64,000 nucleotides of DNA, taken from assembly GCF_007655135.1 (NCBI RefSeq), contig NC_045130.1:28330605-28394604 (forward strand), given 5' to 3'. The translations under genes and the position numbers were made by a program. This DNA comes from Punica granatum. Its lineage: Eukaryota > Streptophyta > Magnoliopsida > Myrtales > Lythraceae. The notes below the pieces were generated by a model. It did not search any database and was not told the origin of the DNA. It saw only the letters and a program-made list of their open reading frames with translations. Each line of letters opens with the position of its first letter. The stretch's first letter is position 1. This document shows, in pieces, positions 1 through 11,150 of this stretch.

Positions 1-261
1 AAAAAACAGAAAAGAAAGTGGGGGTGGATCCGGCCTGGTGGAAAAATGACCCTGCTCGTCGAATGCATTAAGCGTGGGACAAATAGGAAGAGACGACTTA
101 AATCGATCATATATTAGAATAGCTTCTGGAATGAATCGTAATTATTGAAATTACAAAATTTTAAAAAATGAGTTTTTGATAGTTAAATAAGAAATTTTAA
201 GAAAAAAGAAAAAGAAGAAGTGAACGAGTGAAGAAAATGACCTCCCTTGCCACGAGGAGTC
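1..261. other. AT-rich spacer at window start
   Basis: No supported gene. The sequence is AT-rich with short open frames only. It lies just outside the left edge of the large duplicated unit, whose similarity to the second copy starts at about 262 here and about 12246 there. Confidence 0.5.
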
Positions 262-414
262 CGATACGGAGTATGGACCGTTAATAATTATCTTTACAAT
301 AAAATAATATATATTTATATACCTGAAAGATGAAATCTCATCTACCGACAGAAAATCTTCTGTGTCATCAGGTCTGTTTCATAAACCAAAGGAGAGACGT
401 GACATAAGACGGGC

Positions 415-497
415 ATGGCCCCAGAAAATGGCATATTGCAGGAGGAGAAGACACATAACAATATTCTAGACTGCACCTCGCCATTTTCTGGGGCCAT
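415..497. repeat. Perfect 18 bp inverted repeat, 47 nt loop
   Basis: Positions 415-432 (ATGGCCCCAGAAAATGGC) are exactly the reverse complement of 480-497, giving a stem-loop. The homologous block in unit B has only the first arm (12382-12399), so the second arm appeared by a local inversion or was lost in B. It could be a foldback MITE remnant or a small-RNA hairpin; nothing shows transcription. Confidence 0.7.
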
Positions 498-1221
498 CTA
501 ATGCAAATTGCAAATGACAATAATTTTCTCAATGAGAATAATTTTCTTAAAACTACCAATTGGTTTCTTCCCCTCGATTCTTCAATGAGAATAATTTTCT
601 TATTATATTTTTTTTGGGTAACTTTTTATTTTAATTTTTAATTTTTATCTCACCTGTTGAACAATTTTCTTATTGTTTTTAATTTTGTTATTAGAGATTT
701 GTCAAAATATATATTCATCCCTTCAACTACGTGAAGCTTAGGTCCAATTATTCCGGACAAAAATGTTATTCTGATTTTAGAATATAGATCATCTTTCCGG
801 TGTGGATCACTTTGTATCCAGAAGCAATGCTCCCCAACTAATCTAAATTCGAGACAAATTTCTCAATCGTTTTATTCATTTATAAGACTCAAATTCAAGA
901 CCTCACTTGAGAAGAGCACTCTTCGAACCATTTGAGTCAGCTCATATTGATTGGAATATCTATCTTCAAAGGGTCAAAAACCTACAATGGTTCATTACTC
1001 ATACTGTGACACTCACTCTCGACCTGAACCTAAAATCAATGAAATATTTGGTTCAATTCTCATCATTAGAGTTTCTAATATGCTAAGTCATACTTGATAT
1101 GCTGGAATTAATGAAATAGAATGTATAAATGTATTTCATATATAATCATATATTGGTAGATTATATTGATCTTTTCTGGGTTGGACTTGAAATATTGGAG
1201 AATGTTGATGTCATATGTGTG

Positions 1222-1224
<3 letters not shown>

Positions 1225-1252
<28 letters not shown>

Positions 1253-1310
1253 TCTATATATCTGTATCTATATCTATATATAAATATATATCTATATCTA
1301 TATCTATATG
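1225..1310. repeat. TATA/TATATC microsatellite
   Basis: A run of TA and TATATC units. The duplicate copy carries a length variant at 13691-13768, which supports normal slippage at a shared ancestral locus. Confidence 0.85.
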
Positions 1311-3178
1311 AAAGTTATAGGATTTCTTGAGTCGAATGGGAGAGTACAATTCGAATTCCGTACTCTCGCAACTATGATTCATTTCCGTTTATTTTTAATA
1401 TATTTGAAAATTTTATTTTACTTATAATATATTCTATTCGATTTTTAATGTATTTTAAATAAATATATTTTATTTATAATATACTATATTCGACTTTCAA
1501 TAAATAAAAGTACGAAAGCAATAAGTACGTTGATATTACTATTTCGTTTTATTAGAGAAAACAATTTTTTTGTTTGTATAATACAAAAGTATAAACTTTT
1601 CTTCGTGTCTATATAAATATTAAAAGCAAAGACGAAATACCAAATCGTGCTACGTAGGACGGAGAAGGCATTACCTTAAGTGACTATACATATGGTAACC
1701 ACTCGATAAAGAACACTTGGCATATTATTGTAATAACATGTCATAGTTCATTAATGTATAAAAGTATCTATATTAAAGAAGCTGCAAGGTCTAAGCGATA
1801 TATTTGATACGATCTTCCAAATTATTCTATAATTTTGTACTAAAATCATAAACAAAATCTTCTTGATAAGTGATTCTAAAGAAAATTTGAAAAAACAATA
1901 TGAGAGAAGTATCCAAACATTATCTTCTTTTACGTTGATTCTTCTTCATGTATTCAGGGACAGATCCAGGGGGCATCAGGTGCAGTTGCCCCCCTTGGAC
2001 TCGGAAAAAGTTACAAATTTTTAATATATCACAACGAGTTTGGTATTTTTTCTGTATGAAATTGTTATATCTCGCCCCCCTTGACTTTACGAATTTACTA
2101 TTTCTTTGCATTTTCCTTAATTTTGCCCACCTTAATTGAATTTCTAGATTGGTTCCGATCCGTATGGCTCTTTCAATGAATAAAATTTGATTAATAAAAA
2201 TAGAAAAAATTGAGAAAATCAAAGATTATTGGATCATCTTTTATTTACGATGTCAAATTGCTATGTTAGCCTGCACAGTGCAGGCTTGTCGACTAGTTTA
2301 CTGAATTCTTGGTTCAGTAATGTAACTAAATTATAACTACGTAATTATGACTTCCACTCTCGAATGAACTTCGTCGCATTTACTTAGCTCATATTTCAGT
2401 GATGTGTAACTTTTAAATTATTTTTCGCAAAAAAAAATGAAATACAATATAATATTCAAAATAAATTTATGTAAGGAATGGAACGTCTTTTTGATGAATT
2501 AAGTAATTCTTTTAAAATTTTAAATTGTTTAATAAAGCCAAATAGGTATAGTAAGAAAATTCCTCTTTTGATTTATTTGATTGTTGCTAATCATTTTGGT
2601 TGTTATTGGAATTTTTTATTGTATTATTTTTTCCAAATTTTTGGTGAAATTTCTGTAATGTTTACATATTTTCTCAATAATGTGTTATTTTCTGACAGCT
2701 TTTTTAAATTTATCTGATTTTTAAAATTAATGATCATTTTTCTGAAAAGAATTTTTAAGTTAATTTTTTCTTGAATTTCTTTCTTTAAAATTTTAAGAAT
2801 TTTTTTGAGTAAATATTTATATTCTTCTCAACAAATCCTGAATTATTTTTGTATAGGCATTGAAAGAAATAAATCATTTAAGTTTTTCTTTTCTTCGTTT
2901 ACACTGGAATTCCTGAATTATCTTCCATTTTTATTGTCGTAATAATGTCAACTATTAAATCCTTAAATTCTTAGATTTAACATAAAAACTTTATTAGCAA
3001 TTTAGGGAAATGAAATGTCCATATTGTCGGACATCCGGGCGGCTGAAGATTAAAGAATTAAAGGATACAAAATAATAGGACCTCTTCTGCCACAAAACCT
3101 AAAAGGATGAAGATTGATCTTTAAATTAGAGGCGTAAAGTAAAAGATTATCATGCAAGCTCTAGGATAAGGTGGAACT

Positions 3179-3482
3179 GCATTTGGTTTGAGAGTTGGAT
3201 TTTGATTTTAATTGGTTAATTTCGATTTTAATTGTTTTGTAATGATTGTATTGTTGAATTATGAGAAAAAGTGTGAAAAAGTAATGAATAGTTGGGAGAA
3301 AGTGATGATTATGATATTGAATTTTAGAAAAAATAATGAATAATTGAGAGAAAGTAATAATTGTGTTGTTGAATTGTGAAAAAAGTAAGGAATAGTTAAG
3401 AGAAAGTAATGATTGTGTTGTTGAATTGAAGATAAGTGGAATAGAGTTAAAATTAAAGTTAAAAACATGTCCTGGAAACAAA
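3179..3482. mobile_element. Probable MITE inserted only in unit A
   Basis: Unit B reads straight through this point (about 15917-15925), so about 300 bp were gained in A. The insert holds three or four imperfect repeats of about 55-60 bp, each containing a GTTGTTGAATT-like core. The same internal sequence style occurs in the MITE in CRK2 intron 1 (56990-57308) and at 9330-9420. Terminal inverted repeats are weak, so the exact ends and family are unsure. Confidence 0.6.
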
Positions 3483-4040
3483 TAAGCCAAAGCAGGTGGT
3501 AGCTTCAACTTATCTCATTACTAAAGTTCTATTCTATCTATATTAGTTGTTTACCGACTTATTCGAGTTTCCTCTACATATAGAGAGCATAGAAGGAGAA
3601 TTTAATTCACTCAATCATCTTCTTTCATGTTTTCACAGCATATAGGATGAGACTATTTGTGTCCCTTTATTAGTTATTAAGGTTTATATTAGGTTCAATG
3701 GCCTCTTTTATAATGGAATAAAATAGATATTATCTCATCCAATGACACGTTTACCCAAAAACAATGACGGACCTAATAACCCAACTTATCATATACTGAT
3801 TGTAGAATTAGTCTCCGGTGGGTGCGTGTGGCGGTGGCTTCCCCTCTCCATCGGGGTTGCGTCTGATCCCGCTCGGGCTACACAGACCTAAATTATATAG
3901 TGTGGTGACGCCACAGCTTCTTCAGAGGCATCAACCATGTACAGGGGCTACAAGAGCGTTGCAGCAAACCCTACACGATTAGCGACATCGGTGGCTTAGC
4001 AGAGATAATTTCTTTTATCCTCTCTATCTAATTGGCTCTG

Positions 4041-4060
4041 CCCCCCCCCCCCCCCCCCCC
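4041..4060 (+). repeat. Homopolymer of 20 cytosines
   Basis: Twenty consecutive C residues, absent from the matching place in unit B (about 16478-16490), which reads as short mixed C/T. It could be real slippage or an assembly artefact. Confidence 0.8.
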
Positions 4061-4140
4061 TCTGGTGGCAGCTTCTCATTTGCGGCTTCTCCACATCCTC
4101 CCTACGACGAAGTCCCCGCCTATCACAACTAAAGATCTAG

Positions 4141-4826
4141 TTGCTGGTCCGACTGTTCAACCTCTGCCTGCTTGAGCCAACCTTTTGGGCCAACCTTTTG
4201 GGCCTTGCCTTTTTTTGTTGGTTTTTAACAGGTTTTGACTCACTGGTGACAATCGCTGGTCTGCACCGACTATGGAGGCCATGGCTGCTTTGGTTTGATT
4301 GTCCTAGGATTGAGCCATTTTGGCTCCCCAATGACGATCGCTAGTCTGAATCGACCAATGAGGCCACAGCTACTTTGGCTTGATTGTCCTAAGTTTGGGC
4401 CATTTAAGACTGATGGATCAGTCTTTTGTTCAAAGGCTACGATCAAAGATGGGATCTTATGTACGAATACCGGCTCAATATATCCCGTCTACTCTACTTT
4501 GTCGTGGAATTCCTACAGCGAAGTAGAATTCCATCGTGGATTAAGGAGAAGTTTCTTTCCTTTCCCGATTACTATTGGGGTCCATGATAAAAGGTAACTA
4601 GAAGGTTGTGACTGGAATTAACGGCTTCAAGATAGTGAATGGCAACTGTATCTGTTCTTCTGTAAAGTGATTTTGTTCAGCTATTCTCCTTTGTCGTTTG
4701 TCGGTGGGTAAATTGTTTATTCCACTCTTGTAATATTTGATTGGGCATTTTCTCATGTATCCACTTTTGCGGTGGTTTTTAAATGGAATCCACTTAACCC
4801 TTACAGCAAAAGAAAAAAAAAAAAAA
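4141..4826 (+). mobile_element. LINE-like 3' end with poly(A), unit A copy
   Basis: A GC-richer segment ending in an A-rich tail (4807-4826) after a conserved stretch of about 130 bp. It contains an internal tandem duplication of about 80-85 bp, starting near 4247 and 4331, with the core TTTGATTGTCCTA repeated. The same 3' end, also A-tailed, precedes MLP copy B (16560-17231) and the truncated copy C (about 8505-8663). The poly(A) tail and lack of terminal repeats suggest a non-LTR retroposon; I see no reverse-transcriptase reading frame. Part of the MLP duplication unit. Confidence 0.5.
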
Positions 4827-5250
4827 GAAGGAGGAATGTGGATCTAATAAAGAAAAGAGAACATAAAATAAGAAGCTTGAAAAGTATTACTCCTGAGCAT
4901 CAAACTCAGAGCGGACGCATATAGTAACGACCAACACCATATTTTCTCTCTCTTTTGTTTTTTTTTCTTGGTGAGAGGTTAAAGCTTTTTTTTTTTTGAG
5001 TTTGCACCGTTGTATCCAGAAAACCCAATGGCTTGAATGATCTAAATTCTAGCCTAGACGAATTATTAAGGGATAAAACTCTTGCAATTATAATTTTGTT
5101 CATTTATAAGACTTGAATTTGAAACTTTATTCAAGCCAAACATACGTTTAACCATTTGAATTAAGTTGTATCAGTAAGATTGAAGCCAATTTCAATATCA
5201 TGAAAAATGGTTTTCACCATGTCTCTGTCTCTCCCTCTTCCCGCTTTATC

Positions 5251-5257
5251 TATAAAT
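5251..5257 (+). promoter_or_regulatory. TATA box of MLP copy A
   Basis: TATAAAT lies 112 bp before the ATG, just after a CT-rich stretch (5220-5245). The same motif sits at the same distance before copy B (17677). In the truncated copy C it is changed to TATAAGTA. Confidence 0.65.
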
Positions 5258-5362
5258 ATAAGCCACATCCAACGTTGCTCTTCACCATTCACTTACCTTC
5301 CTCATATCTAGATCTTATCATACGGTTGACATTTGAGGATAGTCTGCATCTTAAACAAAGAG

Positions 5363-6191
5363 ATGGCTTCATCAGTGGAGTCCGATGTGGAGCTCAAATC
5401 TCCAGCAGACAAGTTCTTCAAACGCCTAAGCAGTGAACTTCACCATCTTCCTAATGCATCTGACATAGTTCACGGAGTCGAAGTGCACGAAGGCGATTTC
5501 AAAACTCACGGTTCTGTTAAGTCATGGAGTTATAGCATCGGTATGGACAGCTGGGACAAAATACAAGCAGCATGCTTGATGAAATTAGCTATTTAAAGCA
5601 TTGCACCGAAAAAGTTAGCTATTATTAAGCACGTTTGGTAAAACTATTCGTGTTATATTACTTGTAATGAGCGAAAACATTTTCTTTAATTGCTTTTTTG
5701 TTCAATCATGCACGTTTGTTAAATTTATAGTTGTGCCAGCTTTTGTGTAGGACATAATCTTCAGTTAACTATTTGCTGCACAAGTTCCTTAATTTTACTT
5801 TTATTGAATTTTTATTTTTTGGGTGAGCTTTTTTGAAAGAACAATGCTATTCTCGCTTCTCATTGGTACTAGGGTTTATAATTAAATCAATCAGGTTGTA
5901 CATCTGTTTGATTTATTTTTCCCAGATGGAAGAAAGGAGATTTTCAAGGAGAAGTTCGAGATAGATGAAAGGAACATGACCGTGTCAATGGTGGCTGTGG
6001 GAGGACACATCCTCGAACAGTTCAAGAGCTACAAGATTGTCTACAACGTTTTTCCAAACGAGGGCAACAAGCCAGCAGTGTTGAAGATTAAACTCGTGTA
6101 TGAGAAATTTAAGGAGACTGATCCTGACCCGAACAATTACCTGCGCTTCCTGGTCAGCATCTTTAAAGATCTAGATAATCACCTACAGTAA
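5363..6191 (+). CDS. MLP-like (Bet v 1 superfamily) protein, copy A
   Basis: Spliced gene, exons 5363-5540 and 5926-6191, 147 aa. The intron begins GTATGG, ends CCCAG, and is phase 1, splitting an Asp codon. This matches the usual single intron of Bet v 1/major latex protein genes, as does the length (about 150 aa). Exon 1 begins MASSVESDVELKSPADKFF and carries the family's HGVEVHEGDFKTHGSVKSW strand region (glycine-rich-loop position). Exon 2 has the EQFKSYKIVYNVFP strand and the C-terminal helix ending LVSIFKDLDNHLQ. MLPs are small cytosolic proteins with a hydrophobic cavity that binds ligands, often tied to defence, drought or hormone signalling; the ligand here is unknown. The ATG was chosen because homology starts there and copy B agrees. 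No defects seen. Confidence 0.93.
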
Positions 6192-6884
6192 AATTGCATG
6201 GAGAAATCCCTAGTGGGATCAATCGACTACCCCTCATTTTCAGTTAAATAAATAACGGAAGAGAGTTTTCCTCTTCCCCCTTGTCTGTGTATTTGTAAAT
6301 TAAAAAAAAAAAAGAAGGAAGACACGAAGAAGAAGAAGAAGAAGAAGAAGAAGAAGATGGAGGCAGTCTGCAGTGCTCATGTGTTTTTTAGCCTCATGTA
6401 CAAATAAAATATATACATATATATAAGTTGTCAAATTCCAATGATGTTGTTCTAGTAAGATCGACGAAGGCAATAGTTTTTCCTTCTTTTTTTCAATCTT
6501 TCTTTTCTTGGCACGTGATTCATCTGCAAACTATAATAATGTAATTATTCTTAAATTAAATCATTACAGTATATAAATATAATCATTGCATATTATATAA
6601 TCATCCTACGAATGGGGTCAATATACCGAAATTAGGGGGACATACAGTAATAATATGCTCCATTTCATTCAATAGTCTTAGGTTCATAACTTTGTTCAGC
6701 CACAACATGAAGACTTTCTCTATGATTGCATAAGGAACTTGTATCACCCGGGCGCAAACTTTGAAAGAGTGCGTACTACATCGACATGAATATTTGGCCA
6801 TAAGAAAGGAAGAAAAAAATAACTCGTTCAACCAAAGCTTCAAGGTTTTATTTTTCCTGAAAAGACCCTTCCTCGGATTTAAAT
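6192..6884. other. 3' flank of MLP copy A
   Basis: No gene. It includes the probable 3' UTR with AATAAA-like signals near 6247 and 6402, and a GAA triplet run at about 6325-6357 that is missing from copy B. The rest matches 18618-19215 downstream of copy B, with B lacking about 85 bp. Similarity to B ends near 6885, where block X begins. Confidence 0.65.
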
Positions 6885-8165
6885 TAATTGATATGATAAC
6901 TCTACTTAATATGCAATCTAACATATGTTCATTTACTAATTTATTGAACATTATCTATAAATTTTAAATTGTGACGTCACTTGTACATAATAATACAATA
7001 GTAAATTAATAATATCAACAAACTTATACATATTCTACAATGTTTCCTCAATCATATAACTACTCTATATGCACAATAGAAAATTACTTGGAATCAATAA
7101 GAATACCAATAATCACTTTACATTCATCAAAATATAACAAACTCAAAAAGTAAAAGTTTTATTAACCGAAGAAATCCATTGCCTTTAACTAAGAAAATTA
7201 AGATAATAAATTTAGACCTCGTCATCTTAAAATTATACAGAATTTTGCTGCTATCACATCATCTTTGTCTTTGGTAGAAAAGCCGAGGCAATTTAACAAT
7301 ACTAGGTCCCTAATTATGAAAATTCAAAGTGCAAATATTTTTCATCAGTAATAAGAGAAATACATGTATACTATAAATAAAATTTTCAGATGTCCATGAG
7401 ACCTTTAGATTTTCGAAAGTTATAAACTTTTACACTTTCATATAAGTTAGGATCTTTAAAAATTTCATCAATTAGTAACTTTTCGACTTTTGTAAATTAT
7501 AAAAGACTTGGAAATTTCATCAGTAAGTGGCATCACAATACTGTATCATTTGTCCGAATTTTATAGGTCGAGACTCGAGGAGTCATTTAATTAGAGGTTA
7601 GGCTCATCGTACGTGATATTATCTGAGAATTCGCTCCGGCTTATATATATATTTATCTATGTATGTATAAATTGTCAAAATTTCCGTTGACTCTATGATT
7701 TTAATTTTTCTTTACCTTTCCTTTAATTTTGTCCCCTTGATTAAATTTCTAAGTCTCAGGTTGTGCTTATCCAATACGGCACATTTATTCCTCAACAACT
7801 TATGGCCATTTTTAGCACTTGAAAATGGCGGTGGCTCCGGACAATCAATCATTCTATTCCAGGTAGCGCTTTCCGTTACTGGATTTAGACGAGTACACGT
7901 GGCCACTAGATCTTTACCAATTTTCCTTTTCTTTTTTTTTTAATCTCACATTTATATCTCTCTATAACTCATTATTTATATATCTTGTTTCCAAATATCA
8001 TATTCAACGCAAGACTATCACGGTAGAAAATATAGATAATATTCAAATATACACTTCATATGTATACGCAGTGGAACTAGATAATATTCAAATATACACT
8101 TCAAAATAACTTTTTTAGACTAATATGTTACTCCGTATTACTAAATGAAAAGGCATGACCAATTC
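6885..8165. repeat. Repeat block X, first copy
   Basis: AT-rich, no gene. It matches about 26230-27540 in the same orientation; shared landmarks are ATGCAATCTAAC (6911), a TTTAATTTTGTCCCCTT stretch (7721) and AATATTCAAATATACACTTCA (twice, about 8038-8104). In unit A it lies directly after the MLP gene; in unit B it follows block Y. Its tail contains a local direct duplication of about 45 bp. It could be an old transposon or plain duplicated spacer. Confidence 0.7.
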
Positions 8166-8504
8166 CAAAGTGTTTTTACAACCGTTTTCACATTTCTTTC
8201 TAGATATCATATTCGGCATAGTTGACAGTTGAGTTCTCATTAAAGAAGCATAGACATCGGAATTGAAAACTTCGATGGGAACTGAGAGTAATCTTTCGAA
8301 AAAATAAATAAATAAAAGCCCAAAGATAACCCAATCGACATGTTATATTAAGAGAAGAAAACTGAACATTTTTCGCTTCGTTCGACATAATTCGATTGCT
8401 TCAATCCAAGTACATTCTTGGGCACGAGAAGACATCAGAGATATATTTGATGAGGAATCTGATTATCACATTGGTGAGCCTTTCCATGGTGATGATCTGT
8501 TTTT
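8166..8504. other. Spacer between block X and MLP unit C
   Basis: No supported gene and no clear match elsewhere in the window. It sits at the join between unit A (ending in X) and the partial unit C, so it may hold the duplication breakpoint. Confidence 0.4.
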
Positions 8505-9185
8505 TCTGTAAGATAATTTTGTTCACTTATTTTCCCTTGTGATTTATCAATGAGTAAATTATTTATTCCGCTCTCGTAAAATTTGATTGGACATTTTCTC
8601 CTTTATCCGCTTTTGGAGTGGTTTTCAAATGAAATCCACTTAATCCTTACAACAAAAAAAAAAGTACGAGGAATATGGATCTAATAAGTATAGAAAATAA
8701 GAAGCCTAAAAGGTATTACTCGTGAGTATCAAACTCAGAGCGGAGGTATATAGTAACGACCGACACTATATTTTCTCTCTCTTCTGCTTTTTTTTTCTCG
8801 GTGAGAGATTGAAGCATTTTTTTGGTTTGCACTATCGTATCAAGAAACCTAATGACTCGAATGATCTAAATTCAAGCCTAGACGACCTACTAAAGAATAA
8901 AACTCTTGCAATCATGATTTTATTCATTTATAAGACTTGAATTTGAAACTTTATTCAAGCAGAATATGCGTTGAACTATTTGAATCAAGTTGTATCAGTA
9001 AGGTTGAAGCAATTTCAATATCATGACAAATGGTTTTCACCATGTCTCTGTCTCTACCTCTGCCTGCTTATCTATAAGTATAAGCCCCATCCAACGTTGC
9101 TCTTCACCATTAACTCACCTTCCTCATATCTTAGATCATATCATACAGTTGACATTTGAGGATAGTTTGCATCTTAAACAAAGAG
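8505..9185 (+). repeat. 5' flank of truncated MLP unit C
   Basis: This segment matches the last 650-700 bp before MLP copies A (about 4660-5362) and B (about 17070-17788): the A-tailed LINE-like end at 8505-8663, then the CT-rich promoter region. The TATA position reads TATAAGTA (9073-9080), different from the intact copies. No further upstream part of the unit is present. Confidence 0.8.
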
Positions 9186-9311
9186 ATGGCTTCATCAGTG
9201 GAGTCCGATGTGGAGCTCAAGTCTCCAGCAGACAAGTTCTTCAAATGCCTAAGCAGTGAACTTCACCATCTTCCTAATGCATCAGACATAGTTCACGGAG
9301 TCGAAGTGCAT
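9186..9311 (+). pseudogene. Truncated MLP exon 1 (copy C)
   Basis: Starts MASSVESDVELKSPADKFF like copy A and follows it for about 42 codons to the GVEVH motif, then breaks into unrelated AT-rich sequence and meets a stop within a few codons. One substitution changes Arg to Cys at residue 21. The rest of exon 1, the intron and exon 2 are absent, so no Bet v 1 fold could form. The break joins exon 1 to block Y, which fits a deletion between MLP and Y within a third tandem unit. Confidence 0.9.
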
Positions 9312-11150
9312 AGGAAAAATTATGTATGAGAAATTATTATTAAATGAGTGAAAAAGTAAAAAAAGTTGATGTTGATGAATTCGGTAAATAAATAAGTTGA
9401 GTGGAATAGAGTAAAATTAAATTCTAAAATCAAACCGTATCTAAAATATCCAGTATATTAGGAAAAGAACATAAGCACAAGCTACCCTTTATTATTAATA
9501 TATTATGTGTCATTATACTTTTTTCTTTAATGTTGAATGAGTTATTGACGCAGCGGAACTAATTGTGATCTGTTGATTTACGCACAAATACTAGACAACA
9601 ACCTTCTATCACATGTTAATTCTACAAATATCAGGAATAGGCATCAAACTCGAAAACAAATTCGAGATTGGGAGAAAGAGCACGGTAACTCCACAACTTT
9701 ATTGATAAATCCGAAATTAACTGTCTTCAACCCTAGGGTTGTACAAAACTTAAATAGGTCTTAAAAATGCTTCAATTGTACGAAAAATATAAACTTTCCT
9801 AAAATTGTAAAAACGCCATAAATAACATAAAATTGCCTGTTTGAAATCCTAAACGATGGAATTTGCCTTAAATAAGTTTTGCTTCGGATGTCATTTCCTT
9901 CGACATAGGGTCGTCAAAATCTGTTTTTCTCCAGATACCGATTTGCCGCTTCTTCTACCGCATATGTTATTATTTATCATTAACATACCATTATTTTCAT
10001 ATATTCTTTTTTATTAGCATTTTATGTTGTCGCACATAGTGCAAGTCGGTTCTCCTCTATACATATGTAAGGGATAGAGAATACTTAAAGATACAAAAAT
10101 TTAGGAATATTAGCAAATCTAATGATGAAAAAACATGTATAGGTTAGTCCTGGAAACCTTGTTAGAAAATACTGCATACAATGTATCTGCATAGTCTGTG
10201 TGATTGGACTTATTAGTCCAGTGGATGGGTGGTTATGAAGGTAATGGAGAATGGTTAGGCGAAATTGGAACATCCCTCATTATCAAAAGAGAAAATAAAA
10301 TGTATAAAAATGAAAGGGATGGAGAATTCTGAAACAAACAAAATATGATAAAATTAGCAAATGTAATGATAAAGATGTATAGAATACTGCCTGAAAGTAC
10401 CTTGTAGGAAGATACTTCATATAAGATTACCTGCCCGATCTGTGTGATTGAACTTATCTGTCTCGTGAATTGGGTGGTCATGCAGATGATGGAGAATAGC
10501 AGTCAAAATCATTTCCTCGTTCAGAAAAGAAAAAAAAAAGTATAAAAATGAAGAAGTTGAAAATATTAATTAAAAGAAAAAAGACAAGGGGAGGGAATAG
10601 CTGGCGGTCTCCCATGAAGAAGGACCAGTTTTCATCAATTATGTATTATTATTACGAAGTCTCATTATCTAATATAAAAAAATAAAAATTCGAATATATC
10701 TAATAAGAGACACATATTGTCCCACAACAAGAATCGAATTTCAACTTCTTGATTAACACATAAGCGTGTGCGTCACTGTACTAATATATTTTTTCGAATA
10801 AATTTAGTGTCAGATATATACTTATGTATCATATATGACCGCTAATATAATAAATTATAAATACATATCAAGTGAGGTCCACCCAGCAAAAGGTCCACCC
10901 CAATAAATTCTCTTTCAACGGGTCCAAGGGATTCAATTCTCACTTGCAGAAGGTTGATTTTTTTTTCTTTTTTCCTTTTCTGGATGCAAGAAGGTTGGTT
11001 TTTTTTTTTTCATTTTTTCTTTTTTGGATGCACAGTTATTGTGGGTTTGTTTGCTGAGACTATTTCGATTCAAACATCAATTTTCTCTCGTCACGAAGTT
11101 TTTCAGAAGGGGTTTCAGACCTATGAGCAGTACTGGAGATAAAATCCACT
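9312..11150. repeat. Repeat block Y, first copy
   Basis: Matches about 24290-25720 in the same orientation, apart from a 420 bp insertion here (9546-9965). It has no gene. Inside it, about 10079-10260 and 10320-10500 are an old tandem duplication; both contain CTGTGTGATTG followed by ACTTAT and end near ATGGAGAAT. The right end (10872-11140) shares a GGTCCACCC motif and a T-rich run with 25440-25700. Confidence 0.7.
9546..9965. mobile_element. Solo-LTR-like element, copy 1 (TSD GTTAT)
   Basis: Starts TGACGCAGCGGAAC and ends CTACCGCATAT, flanked by GTTAT at 9541-9545 and 9966-9970. Block Y's second copy (near 24547) has the uninterrupted empty site, which proves a real insertion. A second copy (46305-46746) begins TGACGCAATGG, ends CCGCATCA and has its own 5 bp duplication. 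TG...CA ends with a 5 bp TSD and no coding capacity suggest a solo LTR or TRIM. Confidence 0.75.

Larger units (their letters stand above)
262..5200. repeat. 5' flank of MLP unit A (duplicated at 12246-17640)
   Basis: This long AT-rich block precedes MLP copy A and matches the block before copy B almost end to end, at roughly 85-95% by eye. Matching landmarks are the ATG/TATA microsatellite (1225-1310 against 13691-13768), a stretch beginning AGGGACAGATCCAGGGGG (about 1957 against 14415) and a GC-richer LINE-like segment (4141-4826 against 16560-17230). The longest open frames here are not conserved as frames between the copies, so I call no gene. The copies differ by insertions: a MITE in A at about 3179-3482, one in B at 15597-15839, and extra sequence in B at about 12490-12960. 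Confidence 0.75.
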
